The notes under the pieces: model-generated | The model's database searches: none | What the model was told of the DNA's origin: nothing | Seen by the model: only the letters and a program-made list of their open reading frames with translations | From: Actinoallomurus purpureus | Lineage (GTDB): Bacteria > Actinomycetota > Actinomycetes > Streptosporangiales > Streptosporangiaceae | Direction: 5' to 3' | Assembly: GCF_024055795.1 (NCBI RefSeq) | Contig: NZ_JAMXMY010000003.1 | Span: 1 to 64,000, forward strand | DNA: 64,000 nt | Made by a program: the position numbers and the translations under genes | Shown here: positions 8,423-16,885 of the stretch, piece by piece | How the letters are laid out: each line of letters opens with the position of its first letter | How positions within the stretch are numbered: the stretch's first letter is position 1

Positions 8423-9346
8423 ATGAAACCTGCCGTGCCGCTGGATCGCATCGACGCCGTCCGCGCGTTCAACCGCTTCTACACCTCGGTCATCGGCGTG
8501 CTGAACGAGGGGCTGCTCGAGACGCCCTACTCGCTCACCGAGGGCAGGGTCATCTTCGAACTCGCCCGCCGGGGCGCCTGTGAGGTCGCCGCCCTCCGCC
8601 GGGCGCTCGACCTGGACGCCGGCTATCTCAGCCGGATGCTGTCCCGCTTCGAGGCCGGCGGGCTGGTCGCCCGCGGACGCGCCGAGGACGACGCCCGGCG
8701 GCAGATGGCGTGGCTGACCGAGCGGGGCCGCGAGGTCTTCGGGGACCTGGACGCGCGGTCGGCGGCCCAGATCGAGCAGATCCTGTCCGGGCTCACCGAG
8801 GGCGACCAGCGCCGGCTGCTGGGCGCCATGGGGGTGGTCGAGGGCCTGCTGGGGGAGCGTCCCCGGCCCGCGTCGTACCTGCTGCGGCCGCTCGGCCCTG
8901 GTGACCTCGGCTGGGTCGTCCAGCGGCACGGCGCGCTGTACGCCGCAGAGTACGGCTTCAACGCGACCTTCGAGACGCTCGTCGCCCGCGTCGTCGCCGA
9001 CTACGCCGAGCATCACGGCGAGGGCGACGACGCGTGGATCGCGGAGATCGACGGCGAGCCGGCCGGGTGCGTCTTCTGCGTACGGGAGAGCGAGCGCGTC
9101 GCGCGCCTGCGCCTCCTCTTGGTGGAACCGTTCGCGCGCGGCAGGGGAGTGGGCGGCCGCCTCGTCGAGGAGTGCGTCAGGTTCGCCCGGCGGTCGGGAT
9201 ACGAAGAGCTCGTGCTGTGGACCAACGACATCCTGACGGACGCCCGCCGCCTCTATGAGCGTGCCGGTTTCGAGCTGGTCGAGCAGCGGCCGTACGAGGG
9301 GTTCGGGCCGGAGACCAAGGAGCAGACCTGGCGGCTGGAACTCTGA
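8423..9346 (+). CDS. MarR-type regulator fused to GNAT acetyltransferase
   Basis: A 307-residue two-domain protein. Residues 1-145 form a MarR winged helix (TEGRVIFELARRGACEVAALRRAL, then LDAGYLSRMLSRFEAGG and a beta-wing RGRAEDDARR). Residues 150-307 form a GNAT domain with the acetyl-CoA loop region RLLLVEPFARGRGVGGRLVEECV and a late YERAGFELVE. The fusion is a recognised actinobacterial architecture; the acetylation substrate is unknown. ATG 8423 follows GAGGTGG by 4 bases. Overlapping palindromes just upstream suggest autoregulation. A terminator follows the stop codon. Confidence 0.88.
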   Translation: MKPAVPLDRIDAVRAFNRFYTSVIGVLNEGLLETPYSLTEGRVIFELARRGACEVAALRRALDLDAGYLSRMLSRFEAGGLVARGRAEDDARRQMAWLTERGREVFGDLDARSAAQIEQILSGLTEGDQRRLLGAMGVVEGLLGERPRPASYLLRPLGPGDLGWVVQRHGALYAAEYGFNATFETLVARVVADYAEHHGEGDDAWIAEIDGEPAGCVFCVRESERVARLRLLLVEPFARGRGVGGRLVEECVRFARRSGYEELVLWTNDILTDARRLYERAGFELVEQRPYEGFGPETKEQTWRLEL

Positions 9347-9353
9347 CCACGGG

Positions 9354-9393
9354 CACTGGCCCGCGGCGTCGTATGGTTCGCCGCGGGCCAGTG
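9354..9393 (+). terminator. Hairpin terminator after MarR-GNAT
   Basis: A perfect 14-bp stem (9354-9367 with 9380-9393), GC-rich, with a 12-base loop. It begins 7 bases after the stop codon. Confidence 0.75.
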
Positions 9394-9812
9394 GGACCGT
9401 TCAAGTCGAGAGGGTTTCAGGCGTCAGGTCATCCATGCTCCTTTCGCGCGGTCCGGATCGACGGATGGGGTGCCGGGCCGACGGCGAAACTCGGGAACAC
9501 CGCCGGCCCGGCCGGTGCGGCACTGATGCCGTGGGGGCGTACGGCACCGGCGCCGGAGGACCTGGAGGGCCGGGTGCCGCACGCTCTCGCCCTGAACGGG
9601 TGGGGGGAAATCACCCGCCGGTGTCGTGCGGTCATGCCGGCCCTCCCTCGAATCGCAGACGATGGGCGGGGTCCAGGATGTTTCCCCGACGATCCCATCA
9701 CGTGCCGTTGCGATCTCGTTACTGTGAGTACCCGTCGACCATGAGGGCGTAAACCCAGGTCAAGCGAGAAATCTGCGGGCGGGCCGACAGGGCAAAGATC
9801 GCGTTACCGCGG
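9394..9812. other. Gene-poor stretch
   Basis: About 420 bases between the MarR-GNAT terminator and the threonine-aldolase stop. Open frames exist on both strands but have low-complexity, Arg/Pro-rich translations, no good start site and no family resemblance. I see nothing functional here. Confidence 0.5.
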
Positions 9813-10913
9813 TCAGGGGGCGGTGGCGCGCCCGATCAGGCGCTCGCCGGCCTCGGCGACGTCCGCGGCCGTCCACTCGAGGGCGGGACCGGCGACGGTG
9901 ATCTCGGCCATGGCGACGCCGGGCACCTCCGTGTCCTGCCACCCGGCGGCGAACCAGGCCTTCTCCTCCTCGGCGAGTGCCAGTGCCGCGTCGTTGAGCG
10001 CCTGGGCGGGATGGGGCAGCCACAGGCGGAACCTGTGGGTGTGCGGCGGCTCCGGGAACACCCGTGCGTCGGGAAGCGTGGCCAGCGCGGCGGCGACCGT
10101 CCGCGCGTGCCGCACGTACTCGGGAATCCGCGGCAGCTCACGGTCGAGACAGGCGATCGCGGTCAACGCGGCGGGCCACTGCTGGAACACCTCACCGCCG
10201 TAGCGGTGCCGCCAGACCCGGGCGTACGAGGCGAGCTCCGCGCTTCCCGCGAGCGCGGCACCGCTGATGCCGCCCAGCGTCTTGTAGAAGGAGACGTACG
10301 TGCTGTCGGCGAGACCGGCGATCTCCGCGACGGAGTGCTCGAGGTACGGTGCGGACTCCCAGATCCGGGCGCCGTCGAGGTGCAGGCGCGCCCCGGCGCG
10401 ATGCGCGGCCGCCGCCGTGGCGGCCAGCTCGTCCCAGGTCGGCAGCACGAACCCGGCGTCGCGGAGCGGAAGCTCGAGGACGACGGAGCTCACAGGCTCG
10501 GCGAGCGCGTTGATCTCCTCGGCCGTCGGGTTGCGGGGCGCGGTGGTCGGCCAGACACCGCGCAGGCCGCTCAGCCGCGAGTACGCGTGGCTTTCGGACA
10601 GTTCCTGATGGCCGAGCGGGTGGAGTGCGACCGTCGGGTTCCCGGTACGGTCGGCGCCGTAACGCAGCGCCACCTGCTGGGCCATCGTGCCGGTGGCGAA
10701 GAACACCGCTGCCTCGGTGCCGAGGAGTCCGGCGACGCGCTCTTCCAGCGCCGTCACCGGCCCATCGCCGTAGAAGTCGGGCAGGGCGTCCAGATCCCCG
10801 CCCGCCTCCATGTCGGCGATCCGATCCCGCATCGTCGTGGGCCGGACCCCGGACAGGATCCGGTCGCAGCCTCGTAGCGCGGCCAGGCGGCGCTCCCGTG
10901 TGTTCTCAGGCAT
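9813..10913 (-). CDS. Low-specificity threonine aldolase / beta-eliminating lyase family enzyme
   Basis: A 366-residue PLP fold-type I protein that would cleave threonine or a related beta-hydroxy amino acid to glycine and an aldehyde. Landmarks are FYGDGPVTALEERVA, FFATGTMAQQVAL (cofactor-phosphate region), HLDGARIW with the PLP-binding Asp, and STYVSFYKTLGG with the Schiff-base Lys. In the family the loop after LDGAR distinguishes substrates, so the exact amino acid is uncertain. ATG 10913 is the first Met consistent with the family start; the frame stays open upstream without homology. It is divergent from the broken MFS gene. Confidence 0.87.
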   Translation of the reverse strand: MPENTRERRLAALRGCDRILSGVRPTTMRDRIADMEAGGDLDALPDFYGDGPVTALEERVAGLLGTEAAVFFATGTMAQQVALRYGADRTGNPTVALHPLGHQELSESHAYSRLSGLRGVWPTTAPRNPTAEEINALAEPVSSVVLELPLRDAGFVLPTWDELAATAAAAHRAGARLHLDGARIWESAPYLEHSVAEIAGLADSTYVSFYKTLGGISGAALAGSAELASYARVWRHRYGGEVFQQWPAALTAIACLDRELPRIPEYVRHARTVAAALATLPDARVFPEPPHTHRFRLWLPHPAQALNDAALALAEEEKAWFAAGWQDTEVPGVAMAEITVAGPALEWTAADVAEAGERLIGRATAP

Positions 10914-11079
10914 CGCCAGATCGTCGCACGGCCCCCACCCGACGTGCCAACCGGCTTCGCCCGCGCGGCCTGGAAGGGGGAGGGGAGGGGCCGGCTCGAT
11001 AGATATTTGACCGTTCGATCTAGACATCACTAGGGTCCTTCGTGGACCGATGTAGTGGTCAAAATGACGGGGTCGGGTT

Positions 11080-11538
11080 GTGGGGCTGGAGAATAGAACG
11101 ATCGATCTAGTTAGATCAAAGATCGCTTTCTTCGTGCTCGGGGCCGTGCAGCTCACGCTGATCGCGACGATCCGGCTCGGAATCCACCGTGTCCTGGCGG
11201 CCGGACTGGTCACCGCGTCCGCCGGTCTCGGCCTGCTGAGCCTTCTCGACATGCCGTACGCCGGGTTGCTCGTCTTCCCCTTCGGAGCCGGCATGACCTT
11301 CTCCGCCGCCCTGCTCGCCGCGATGCGCGGTGTGCGCGATGACCAGACCGGCCTGGCGGGCGGCCTGGTGAACACGGCGATGGAGATCGGCCCGCCCCTC
11401 GGCCTCGCGGTGCTGGTCTCCCTCGCCACCGCCCACTCACCGGACGCCACGAGCGGCGATGCCTTCGCCCTGCGCGTCGCCGCCGTGGCCCTTCTGACCA
11501 CCGCTGTGTTCGCGGCGCTCCCGCGCCGTACCCCATGA
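11080..11538 (+). pseudogene. C-terminal remnant of a DHA2-type MFS drug exporter
   Basis: Only the last four or so membrane helices of a 14-helix EmrB/QacA-like pump remain (152 codons from GTG 11080). The stretch GLAGGLVNTAMEIGPPLGLAVL is the antiporter-type motif found near the 13th helix of such pumps. The first 20 codons are AT-rich and look like former promoter DNA with an operator palindrome, fused in frame to the middle of the pump. This suggests an internal deletion of over 300 codons and probably loss of the TetR-type regulator usually encoded alongside. The SDR start is 14 bases downstream. Confidence 0.8.
11094..11109 (+). promoter_or_regulatory. TetR-type operator-like palindrome at the MFS deletion
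   Basis: TAGAACGATCGATCTA is palindromic apart from one base pair. The motif GATCTAG occurs here (11104-11110) and again at 11017-11023. The AT-rich patch stands out from its surroundings and now lies inside the start of the truncated MFS frame. Confidence 0.45.
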
Positions 11539-11552
11539 GAAGAGGAGAGAAG

Positions 11553-12311
11553 ATGTCCGCACGTTTCACCGGCAAGGTGGCCCTGGTCACCGGTGGCGGT
11601 TCCGGCATCGGCCGGGCGACCGCGCTGGCCTTCGCCCGCGAAGGCGCGATCGTCGTGGTCGCCGGGCGGGGCGCCGAGCCGCTCGACCGGACCGTGAGGC
11701 TGATCGAGGACGAAGGGGGCCGGGCGAGCGCCGTGACGGCCGACGTGTCCTCCTCCGAGGACACCGCCCGGCTCGTCTCCACCACGGTGGAGCGCCACGG
11801 CGGCCTGCACGTCGCGTTCAACAACGCGGGCGTTCTCGAGAGCGGGCCGATCGCGGACATGGACGAGGCCGCCTGGGACCGTCAGCTCTCCGTCAACGTG
11901 ACCGGCGTCTTCCTGTGCATGAGGCACGAGATCGCCCACATGCGCGCCAACGGCGGCGGCGTCATCGTCAACACCGCCTCCAACCTGGGCGCGCACCTTC
12001 GCGTGCCGTTCCTCGGCGCCTACGCGGCCTCGAAGGCGGCGGTGAGCGCGCTGACCCGCGCGGCGGCGAAGGAGTGCATCGGCGACGGCGTACGCATCAA
12101 CGCGATCAGCCCCGGTCCGATCGAGACCTCCATGTCCCTGCGGCCCGGCGAGACCGAGGCCGACCGCGCCGAACGGCTGAAGAGCGCGCTGCCGATCGGC
12201 AGGCCCGGCACCCTGGCCGAGGCCGCCGCCGCGGTGCTCTGGCTGGCCTCGCCCGAAGCGGGCTTCACCGTCGGCCACGACCTCGTCCTCGACGGGGGCG
12301 CCAGCGCCTGA
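11553..12311 (+). CDS. SDR family oxidoreductase
   Basis: A 252-residue classical SDR. It shows TGGGSGIGRA (residues 13-22), NNAGVL, NTASNLG with the catalytic Ser region, YAASKAA (Tyr/Lys pair), and the C-terminal GHDLVLDGGASA. It is likely an NAD(P)-dependent alcohol dehydrogenase or ketoreductase of unknown substrate. AGAGGAGAGA just before ATG 11553 is a good ribosome site. It follows the MFS remnant by 14 bases and probably was the second gene of a regulator-pump-reductase unit. Confidence 0.88.
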   Translation: MSARFTGKVALVTGGGSGIGRATALAFAREGAIVVVAGRGAEPLDRTVRLIEDEGGRASAVTADVSSSEDTARLVSTTVERHGGLHVAFNNAGVLESGPIADMDEAAWDRQLSVNVTGVFLCMRHEIAHMRANGGGVIVNTASNLGAHLRVPFLGAYAASKAAVSALTRAAAKECIGDGVRINAISPGPIETSMSLRPGETEADRAERLKSALPIGRPGTLAEAAAAVLWLASPEAGFTVGHDLVLDGGASA

Positions 12312-12342
12312 CCCGGAGGGCCCGCCCTCAAGGTCCTGAACG

Positions 12343-13050
12343 TCACGTCTCCTCGTGGGGGAGCGGCGGGAGCAGGCCCGCCTCATGGGCGAGGAGCGCG
12401 GCCTGGACGCGGTTGTCCAGGCCCAGGCGGGTGAGGATGCGGTTGACGCGGCTCTTGACGTTGGCCTGCGTCAGGCCGAGGGCATCGGCGATCTGAAGGT
12501 TGGACAGCCCTCGTGCGACCAGGATGAGAACCTCGAGCTCCCGTTCGGTGAGCGAGCCGATGAGTCCGTGGCGGCCGGACGCCGGGGTGGGCGTACCGGC
12601 GACGAGGCCGATGGGCAGCGCGGCGAACGCGTCGATGAGCCGGTGCGTGACGCTCGGGGCGAGCATGGCCTCACCTCCGGCGACGACGCGGATCGCGTGC
12701 GCGAGCTGGTCCGTCGGGCTGTTCTTCAGCAGGAAGCCGCAGGCACCGGCGCGCAGGGCGGAGTGCACGTACTCGTCCAGGTCGAAAGTGGTGAGCACGA
12801 GGACGCGTGGGGGCGGGTCGTCGTACGGCCACTCGGTGAGGATGCGCCGGGTGGCCTCGACGCCGGTCATGCCGGGCATGCGGACGTCCATGACCACGAC
12901 GTCGGGGCGCAGGCGGAACGCCGCGTCGACGGCCTGTCCGCCGTCGGCGGCGTCGCCGACGACGCACAGGTCCTCGCGGCGGTCGATGACGGCACGGAGC
13001 GCCGCCCGGACCATCTCCTGATCGTCGACCAGAAGCACACGGATGCTCAC
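12343..13050 (-). CDS. NarL/FixJ-family response regulator
   Basis: A 235-residue two-component response regulator. The receiver domain (1-120) has the acidic pair in LLVDDQE, the phospho-acceptor Asp in DVVVMDVRMPGMTG, the Thr in VLVLTTFD and the Lys in GFLLKNSP. A LuxR-type HTH occupies about 165-225 (LTERELEVLILVARGLSNLQIADAL). GTG 13050 is chosen because it overlaps the kinase stop as GTGA, while the longer frame adds unrelated residues. It is co-transcribed with the kinase. Targets are not visible. Confidence 0.92.
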   Translation of the reverse strand: MSIRVLLVDDQEMVRAALRAVIDRREDLCVVGDAADGGQAVDAAFRLRPDVVVMDVRMPGMTGVEATRRILTEWPYDDPPPRVLVLTTFDLDEYVHSALRAGACGFLLKNSPTDQLAHAIRVVAGGEAMLAPSVTHRLIDAFAALPIGLVAGTPTPASGRHGLIGSLTERELEVLILVARGLSNLQIADALGLTQANVKSRVNRILTRLGLDNRVQAALLAHEAGLLPPLPHEET

Positions 13051-14243
13051 TGGTGCCCCTGGAGCGGGAGCGTGGCGTTGACCCGCCACCCACCGTGCGG
13101 CCGCGGGCCGACCTCGAGAGCGCCGTCGAAGGCCGTGACACGTTCGCGGATGCCCATGAGTCCTCGGCCGGATCCGGGTACGGGCCGGTGGCCCGCGGGG
13201 ACCGGCTCGTTCTCGACCTCGACGGTCAGTCCGTCGTCGTCGATGCGCACGACGACCCTGACGTCGGTGGGACCGGCGTGCTTGATGACGTTCGTCAACG
13301 CCTCCTGCAGGATCCGGTAGGCCGAGACCTGAATCGCGGACGGCACCGCGTCGACCGACGGCTCCAGCGTCGCCGTCACGTGGCAGCCGGTCGCCTCGAC
13401 CGCCGCGATGAGCCGGTCGACGTGGCGAAGGGACGGTTCGGGGCCGGGATCCTCACGCCGGCCGGCGAGCAGGCCGAGAATGCGGCGCATCTCGATGAGC
13501 GCGACGTCGGCGGTCTCCGCGATGCGGACCACGCCCTGCATGCCGAGCCGCGGATCGTCCTGGAGGACGTCCTCGGTGGACCGCGCCTGTACGGCGATCG
13601 CGCTGACGTGGTGCGCGACCACGTCGTGGAGATCGCGGGCGATGCGGGCCCGCTCCGTGATGACGGCCTGGCGTGCGTTGACCTCCTGCTGCGCGCGGAG
13701 CCGAGCGTTGAGCTCCCGGAGCCGGAGGGCACTGATGTCGATCCGCCGTGCCCCGTATCCCAGAAGCCAGGCGACGCAGAAGAACGCGACGAAGGTGGTC
13801 GCGGTGATCGGCTCCAGGGAGTCGAGCCGGGGCGGCCCGGATCGGCCGCTGAGGAGGTCCGTCGTCACCGCGGCGGCGAGGGACAGCGCCGTCCCCGGCA
13901 CGCTCACCGTCGCCGGGGTCCAGCGGGCGAGCGCGAACACGGCGAAGATCAGGAAGTAGGGCCCCGGCGTCTTCCGCGGGACCGGGTCGGTCATCTCGAA
14001 GAGGACGAAGGCGACGGTCATCGCCGCCAGCACCAGGCGGGGGTGACGTCGCCGCCAGAACAGCGGAACCGTCTGCAGCCCCCAGAGCGTCAGGCCCACC
14101 GGGCTCGGCACCGGTGTCCTGCCCAGCAACGTCACCACGTCGAAGGCGGTGAGCCCGCCGCCGAGCGCCAGGTCGGTCAGCCATGGCCTGCCGGCGAGCC
14201 CGATGCGGGCGCCGCGCAGTCGGGCCGTCACGTAAGTCGTCAT
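13047..14243 (-). CDS. NarL-type sensor histidine kinase (HisKA_3)
   Basis: A 398-residue membrane kinase. Four to five hydrophobic segments fill about residues 25-165. The HisKA_3 dimerisation block is IARDLHDVVAHHVSAIAVQA with the phospho-His in DLHD. The ATPase domain has AYRILQEALTNVIKHA (N box) and GSGRGLMGIRERV (G box). ATG 14243 begins the homologous part; the frame runs further upstream without a plausible protein. It overlaps the response-regulator gene by 4 bases and is divergent from the Lnt-like gene with about 205 bases between. Confidence 0.9.
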   Translation of the reverse strand: MTTYVTARLRGARIGLAGRPWLTDLALGGGLTAFDVVTLLGRTPVPSPVGLTLWGLQTVPLFWRRRHPRLVLAAMTVAFVLFEMTDPVPRKTPGPYFLIFAVFALARWTPATVSVPGTALSLAAAVTTDLLSGRSGPPRLDSLEPITATTFVAFFCVAWLLGYGARRIDISALRLRELNARLRAQQEVNARQAVITERARIARDLHDVVAHHVSAIAVQARSTEDVLQDDPRLGMQGVVRIAETADVALIEMRRILGLLAGRREDPGPEPSLRHVDRLIAAVEATGCHVTATLEPSVDAVPSAIQVSAYRILQEALTNVIKHAGPTDVRVVVRIDDDGLTVEVENEPVPAGHRPVPGSGRGLMGIRERVTAFDGALEVGPRPHGGWRVNATLPLQGHQ

Positions 14244-14448
14244 GTCCGAGGGCAACGGTATGTGATCTGCGCGATCACGTCCTCGTCCACGAGGCCGCAT
14301 CCAAAGTTGCGCGGACCGGCGACAGATCGGCGATGAGGACGACGCGGCGCCCGGACACGCTCTCCTAGCGTTTGAACGCGGCCGGAGACTCGCGTTCCAC
14401 GAATTCTCCGAACGGCTGCCGCACCCCAGGGAAAGGGCAGATGAAAAG

Positions 14449-16023
14449 ATGGGCGACGACCGGCGTGCGACGCCGACATGGTTGCGATGTGCGCTGTTGG
14501 CCCTCGGTACCGTGGCGACGCTCTTCGCGGTCGGTGGCCGTTGGGACATCCCTCTCGCGGCTTGGATCTTCCCGGTCCTTCTGCTGCGTTTCGCCCGCAC
14601 CGGCCGGGCCTGGTCCGGGGCGGTATGGATCCTACTGGCCCACATCGCCGCGGCCGTGTTCTGGATATACGAATCGGCGCTGGGATTCAACGCCGTCATC
14701 ATCGGGGGAGCGGTCGGCCTCGCCGCATTGCAGATGCTGCCATTCCTCCTTGACCGGTTGCTCGTCGGCCGATTGCGCCCCTGGATGTCGCTGCTGACAT
14801 TCCCGGCGGCGGTCGCCGGATCGGAATTCCTCATCACACTGCTGTCGCCGTTCGGCACCGCCTACGGTTCCCTGACGGTCACCCAGTACGGCGACCTGCC
14901 TCTGCTGCAGGTCACGTCGATCACCGGCTCGTACGGCATCGGATTCCTGATCGCCTGGTTCGCCAGTGTCGCCAACCGTCTCTGGGAGGACCGCTCGTGG
15001 CCGTCGGTCCGCAGCGGTGTCGTGTACGGGGCCGCGCTGTCCGCCGTCATCCTCGGCGGTGGAGCCCGGCTCGCCTTCGCTCCGGAGGACGGCGCGACGG
15101 TCCGGATCGCCGGCGTCAGCCCCGGCAGGGAGGTCAGTGAGGCCCAGCAGGCCGTCCTCCGGCGGATTCCCGGTCGACGCCGCGACGTCGCCGCCGCGCC
15201 CCCTGCGGAGGTCGAGCCCGCCATGAGGGCCGTGGAGGACGACCTGCTCGCGGTCACACGTCGGGAGGCCAGAGCCGGAGCAAAGATCGTGATCTGGCCC
15301 GAAGAGGCGGTCAAGACGCTCGCGGCGGGCGAACAGCCCGCAATCGCGGTGGCACGGGACGAGGCACGAAAGTCGGGGATCTATCTCGAGATCGGTTTGG
15401 GCGTGTACAGCACGACCGCGCCGGCCTACGGGAAGGACGAGACGGTCTTCATCGGTCCCGACGGAAGGGTCCTGTGGACGTATCAGAAGGCCCATCCCAT
15501 TCCAGGCTCGGAGACCTTCACCCCGGGAGACGGGCACGTGCCGGTGGTCGACACCCCGTACGGCCGGATCGCGAACGTCATCTGCTACGACGCTGATTTC
15601 CCCGACCTGATGCGCGTGCGCGCGGACATCATGCTCGTGCCCTCGCACGACTGGCGTGAGTACGGACGCGCGCACACCGAGAAGGCCGCTCTGCGCGCCG
15701 TCGAAGGCGGGTACGCGCTCGTGCGCCAGGACTCGGAGGGAGTGTCCACCACCTTCGACGATCAGGGACGTGTCCTCGCCACCACGGACTACTTCACGAC
15801 GGACCGGCAGACCACCGTGGCCTACGTGCCGACGCACGGCACCACGACGATCTACGACCTGATCGGCGACACCTTCGCCTGGCTCTGTCTCGCCGCTGTC
15901 GGCGGCCTCGCGGTCATCGGCCTCCTCCGTCCCGTACGGAACGACCGGCGCGTCCGGCCGGAAGCCGCCCCGCTGCCGGTCGCCGCCGACGGCGTCACAT
16001 CCGTCCTTCGGGATCCGTCATAG
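14449..16023 (+). CDS. lnt: Apolipoprotein N-acyltransferase-like protein
   Basis: A 524-residue Lnt-like enzyme that would N-acylate the lipid-modified Cys of lipoproteins at the outer face of the membrane. About six N-terminal membrane segments lead into a nitrilase (CN hydrolase) domain around residues 215-465, with a last membrane helix near 475-495. The catalytic triad is visible: Glu in IVIWPEEAV, Lys in TYQKAHPIPGSE, Cys in VICYDADFP. ATG 14449 gives the best N-terminus; a nearby ATG at 14441 lies in another frame. Many actinomycetes have several lnt paralogues, so this may not be the housekeeping copy. Confidence 0.86.
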   Translation: MGDDRRATPTWLRCALLALGTVATLFAVGGRWDIPLAAWIFPVLLLRFARTGRAWSGAVWILLAHIAAAVFWIYESALGFNAVIIGGAVGLAALQMLPFLLDRLLVGRLRPWMSLLTFPAAVAGSEFLITLLSPFGTAYGSLTVTQYGDLPLLQVTSITGSYGIGFLIAWFASVANRLWEDRSWPSVRSGVVYGAALSAVILGGGARLAFAPEDGATVRIAGVSPGREVSEAQQAVLRRIPGRRRDVAAAPPAEVEPAMRAVEDDLLAVTRREARAGAKIVIWPEEAVKTLAAGEQPAIAVARDEARKSGIYLEIGLGVYSTTAPAYGKDETVFIGPDGRVLWTYQKAHPIPGSETFTPGDGHVPVVDTPYGRIANVICYDADFPDLMRVRADIMLVPSHDWREYGRAHTEKAALRAVEGGYALVRQDSEGVSTTFDDQGRVLATTDYFTTDRQTTVAYVPTHGTTTIYDLIGDTFAWLCLAAVGGLAVIGLLRPVRNDRRVRPEAAPLPVAADGVTSVLRDPS

Positions 16024-16061
16024 CAGCGGAACCAATCGAAGATCCAGGAAGGAAGCCCGTC

Positions 16062-16541
16062 ATGACGACCGAGTCGCGACTCCCCAACCCCGTCAAGCTC
16101 GTTCCCGAGTTCGGGCCGGTCACCGGAGCCCTGTTCAAGGCCACCGGGAACGGTACGGTCCCGCAGACCACCATCGGCCTGATGCAACTGCGCGCCGGCC
16201 AGATCGTGGGCAACACCTATCTGACCGTCCTGCACGCCGGCGGCTTGCGCAAGGCCGGGGAGTCCGAAGAGCGCATCACCGCCGTGGCGACCTGGAAGGA
16301 CGCGCCCTACTTCACCGAGGCCGAGCGTGTCGCGCTCGCGCTGGTCGAGGCCGTGCTGACCCCGAACCCCCGCGGCGAGCGCGTCCCTGACGAGCTCTAT
16401 GCCCTGGCGTCCGAGCACTATGACGACAAGGCTCTCGCGACGCTGGCCATCGCGATCGGCCAGGTGAACTTCTTCGTCCCCCTCGCCCTCATCGGCAGGC
16501 CGTTCCCCGGCACGTCCCCCGCGAAGCAGTGGCGGGAGTAA
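16062..16541 (+). CDS. AhpD-like (carboxymuconolactone decarboxylase fold) protein lacking the CxxC cysteines
   Basis: A 159-residue protein with the AhpD-like helical layout: QLRAGQIVGNTYLTVLHAGGLRKAGESEERI aligns in feel with the usual block containing C-x-x-C and H, and later WKDAPYFTEAERVALALVEAV is typical of the family. The two cysteines expected in the first block are replaced by Asn and Leu, and no Cys occurs in the protein at all, while the His is kept. Peroxidase or disulfide chemistry is therefore unlikely. GGAAGGA upstream supports ATG 16062. It follows the Lnt-like gene by 38 bases. Confidence 0.75.
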   Translation: MTTESRLPNPVKLVPEFGPVTGALFKATGNGTVPQTTIGLMQLRAGQIVGNTYLTVLHAGGLRKAGESEERITAVATWKDAPYFTEAERVALALVEAVLTPNPRGERVPDELYALASEHYDDKALATLAIAIGQVNFFVPLALIGRPFPGTSPAKQWRE

Positions 16542-16659
16542 GACCCCCGAACGGTGTTCCTCCGGCCGCTCCGACAGGGAGGACACGGCGTGGCTCCATG
16601 AAGGTCACGGGCGGTCGGCCGCGTCGCCCGGCATGGACGACGCGGCCGGCCGGTGAGGA

Positions 16660-16800
16660 TCAGCGGACCTTGGCGAAGAACTCGCGCATGTCGGCGGCGA
16701 AGTGATCGGGCTGGTCCATGGCGATGAAGGCCGATTCCGTGGCTGTGCGGTGCGTCGAAAGCGGACGGTTGGTCGTGTGACTCCGGCCGCCTCCACGTCC
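16660..16800 (-). pseudogene. C-terminal tail of an alpha/beta hydrolase
   Basis: The minus strand reads TESAFIAMDQPDHFAADM and then REFFAKVR before TGA at 16660. This is a typical end of alpha/beta-hydrolase or epoxide-hydrolase-like proteins. Upstream the frame quickly loses resemblance and no start codon or catalytic residues can be found, so only about 25-45 codons survive. The rest of 16542-16885 contains nothing else I can support. Confidence 0.55.
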
Positions 16801-16885
16801 CCAACCGGCTGTGGCCGATCGGGGACTGGTGGTCGGCGGATAAGTCGTGCACCGTGCGGAGTGGTTCTGAACCTTCCGGTGCCGG

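Noticed and set aside
9813-12386. 857-codon minus-strand frame covering threonine aldolase and the opposite strand of the MFS remnant and SDR
   Set aside because: Only the first 366 codons from ATG 10913 match a protein; the rest is a high-GC shadow frame.
13047-14858. Very long minus-strand frame extending the histidine kinase by about 200 residues
   Set aside because: The added part is antisense to the Lnt-like gene and has no protein-like pattern. The kinase starts at ATG 14243.
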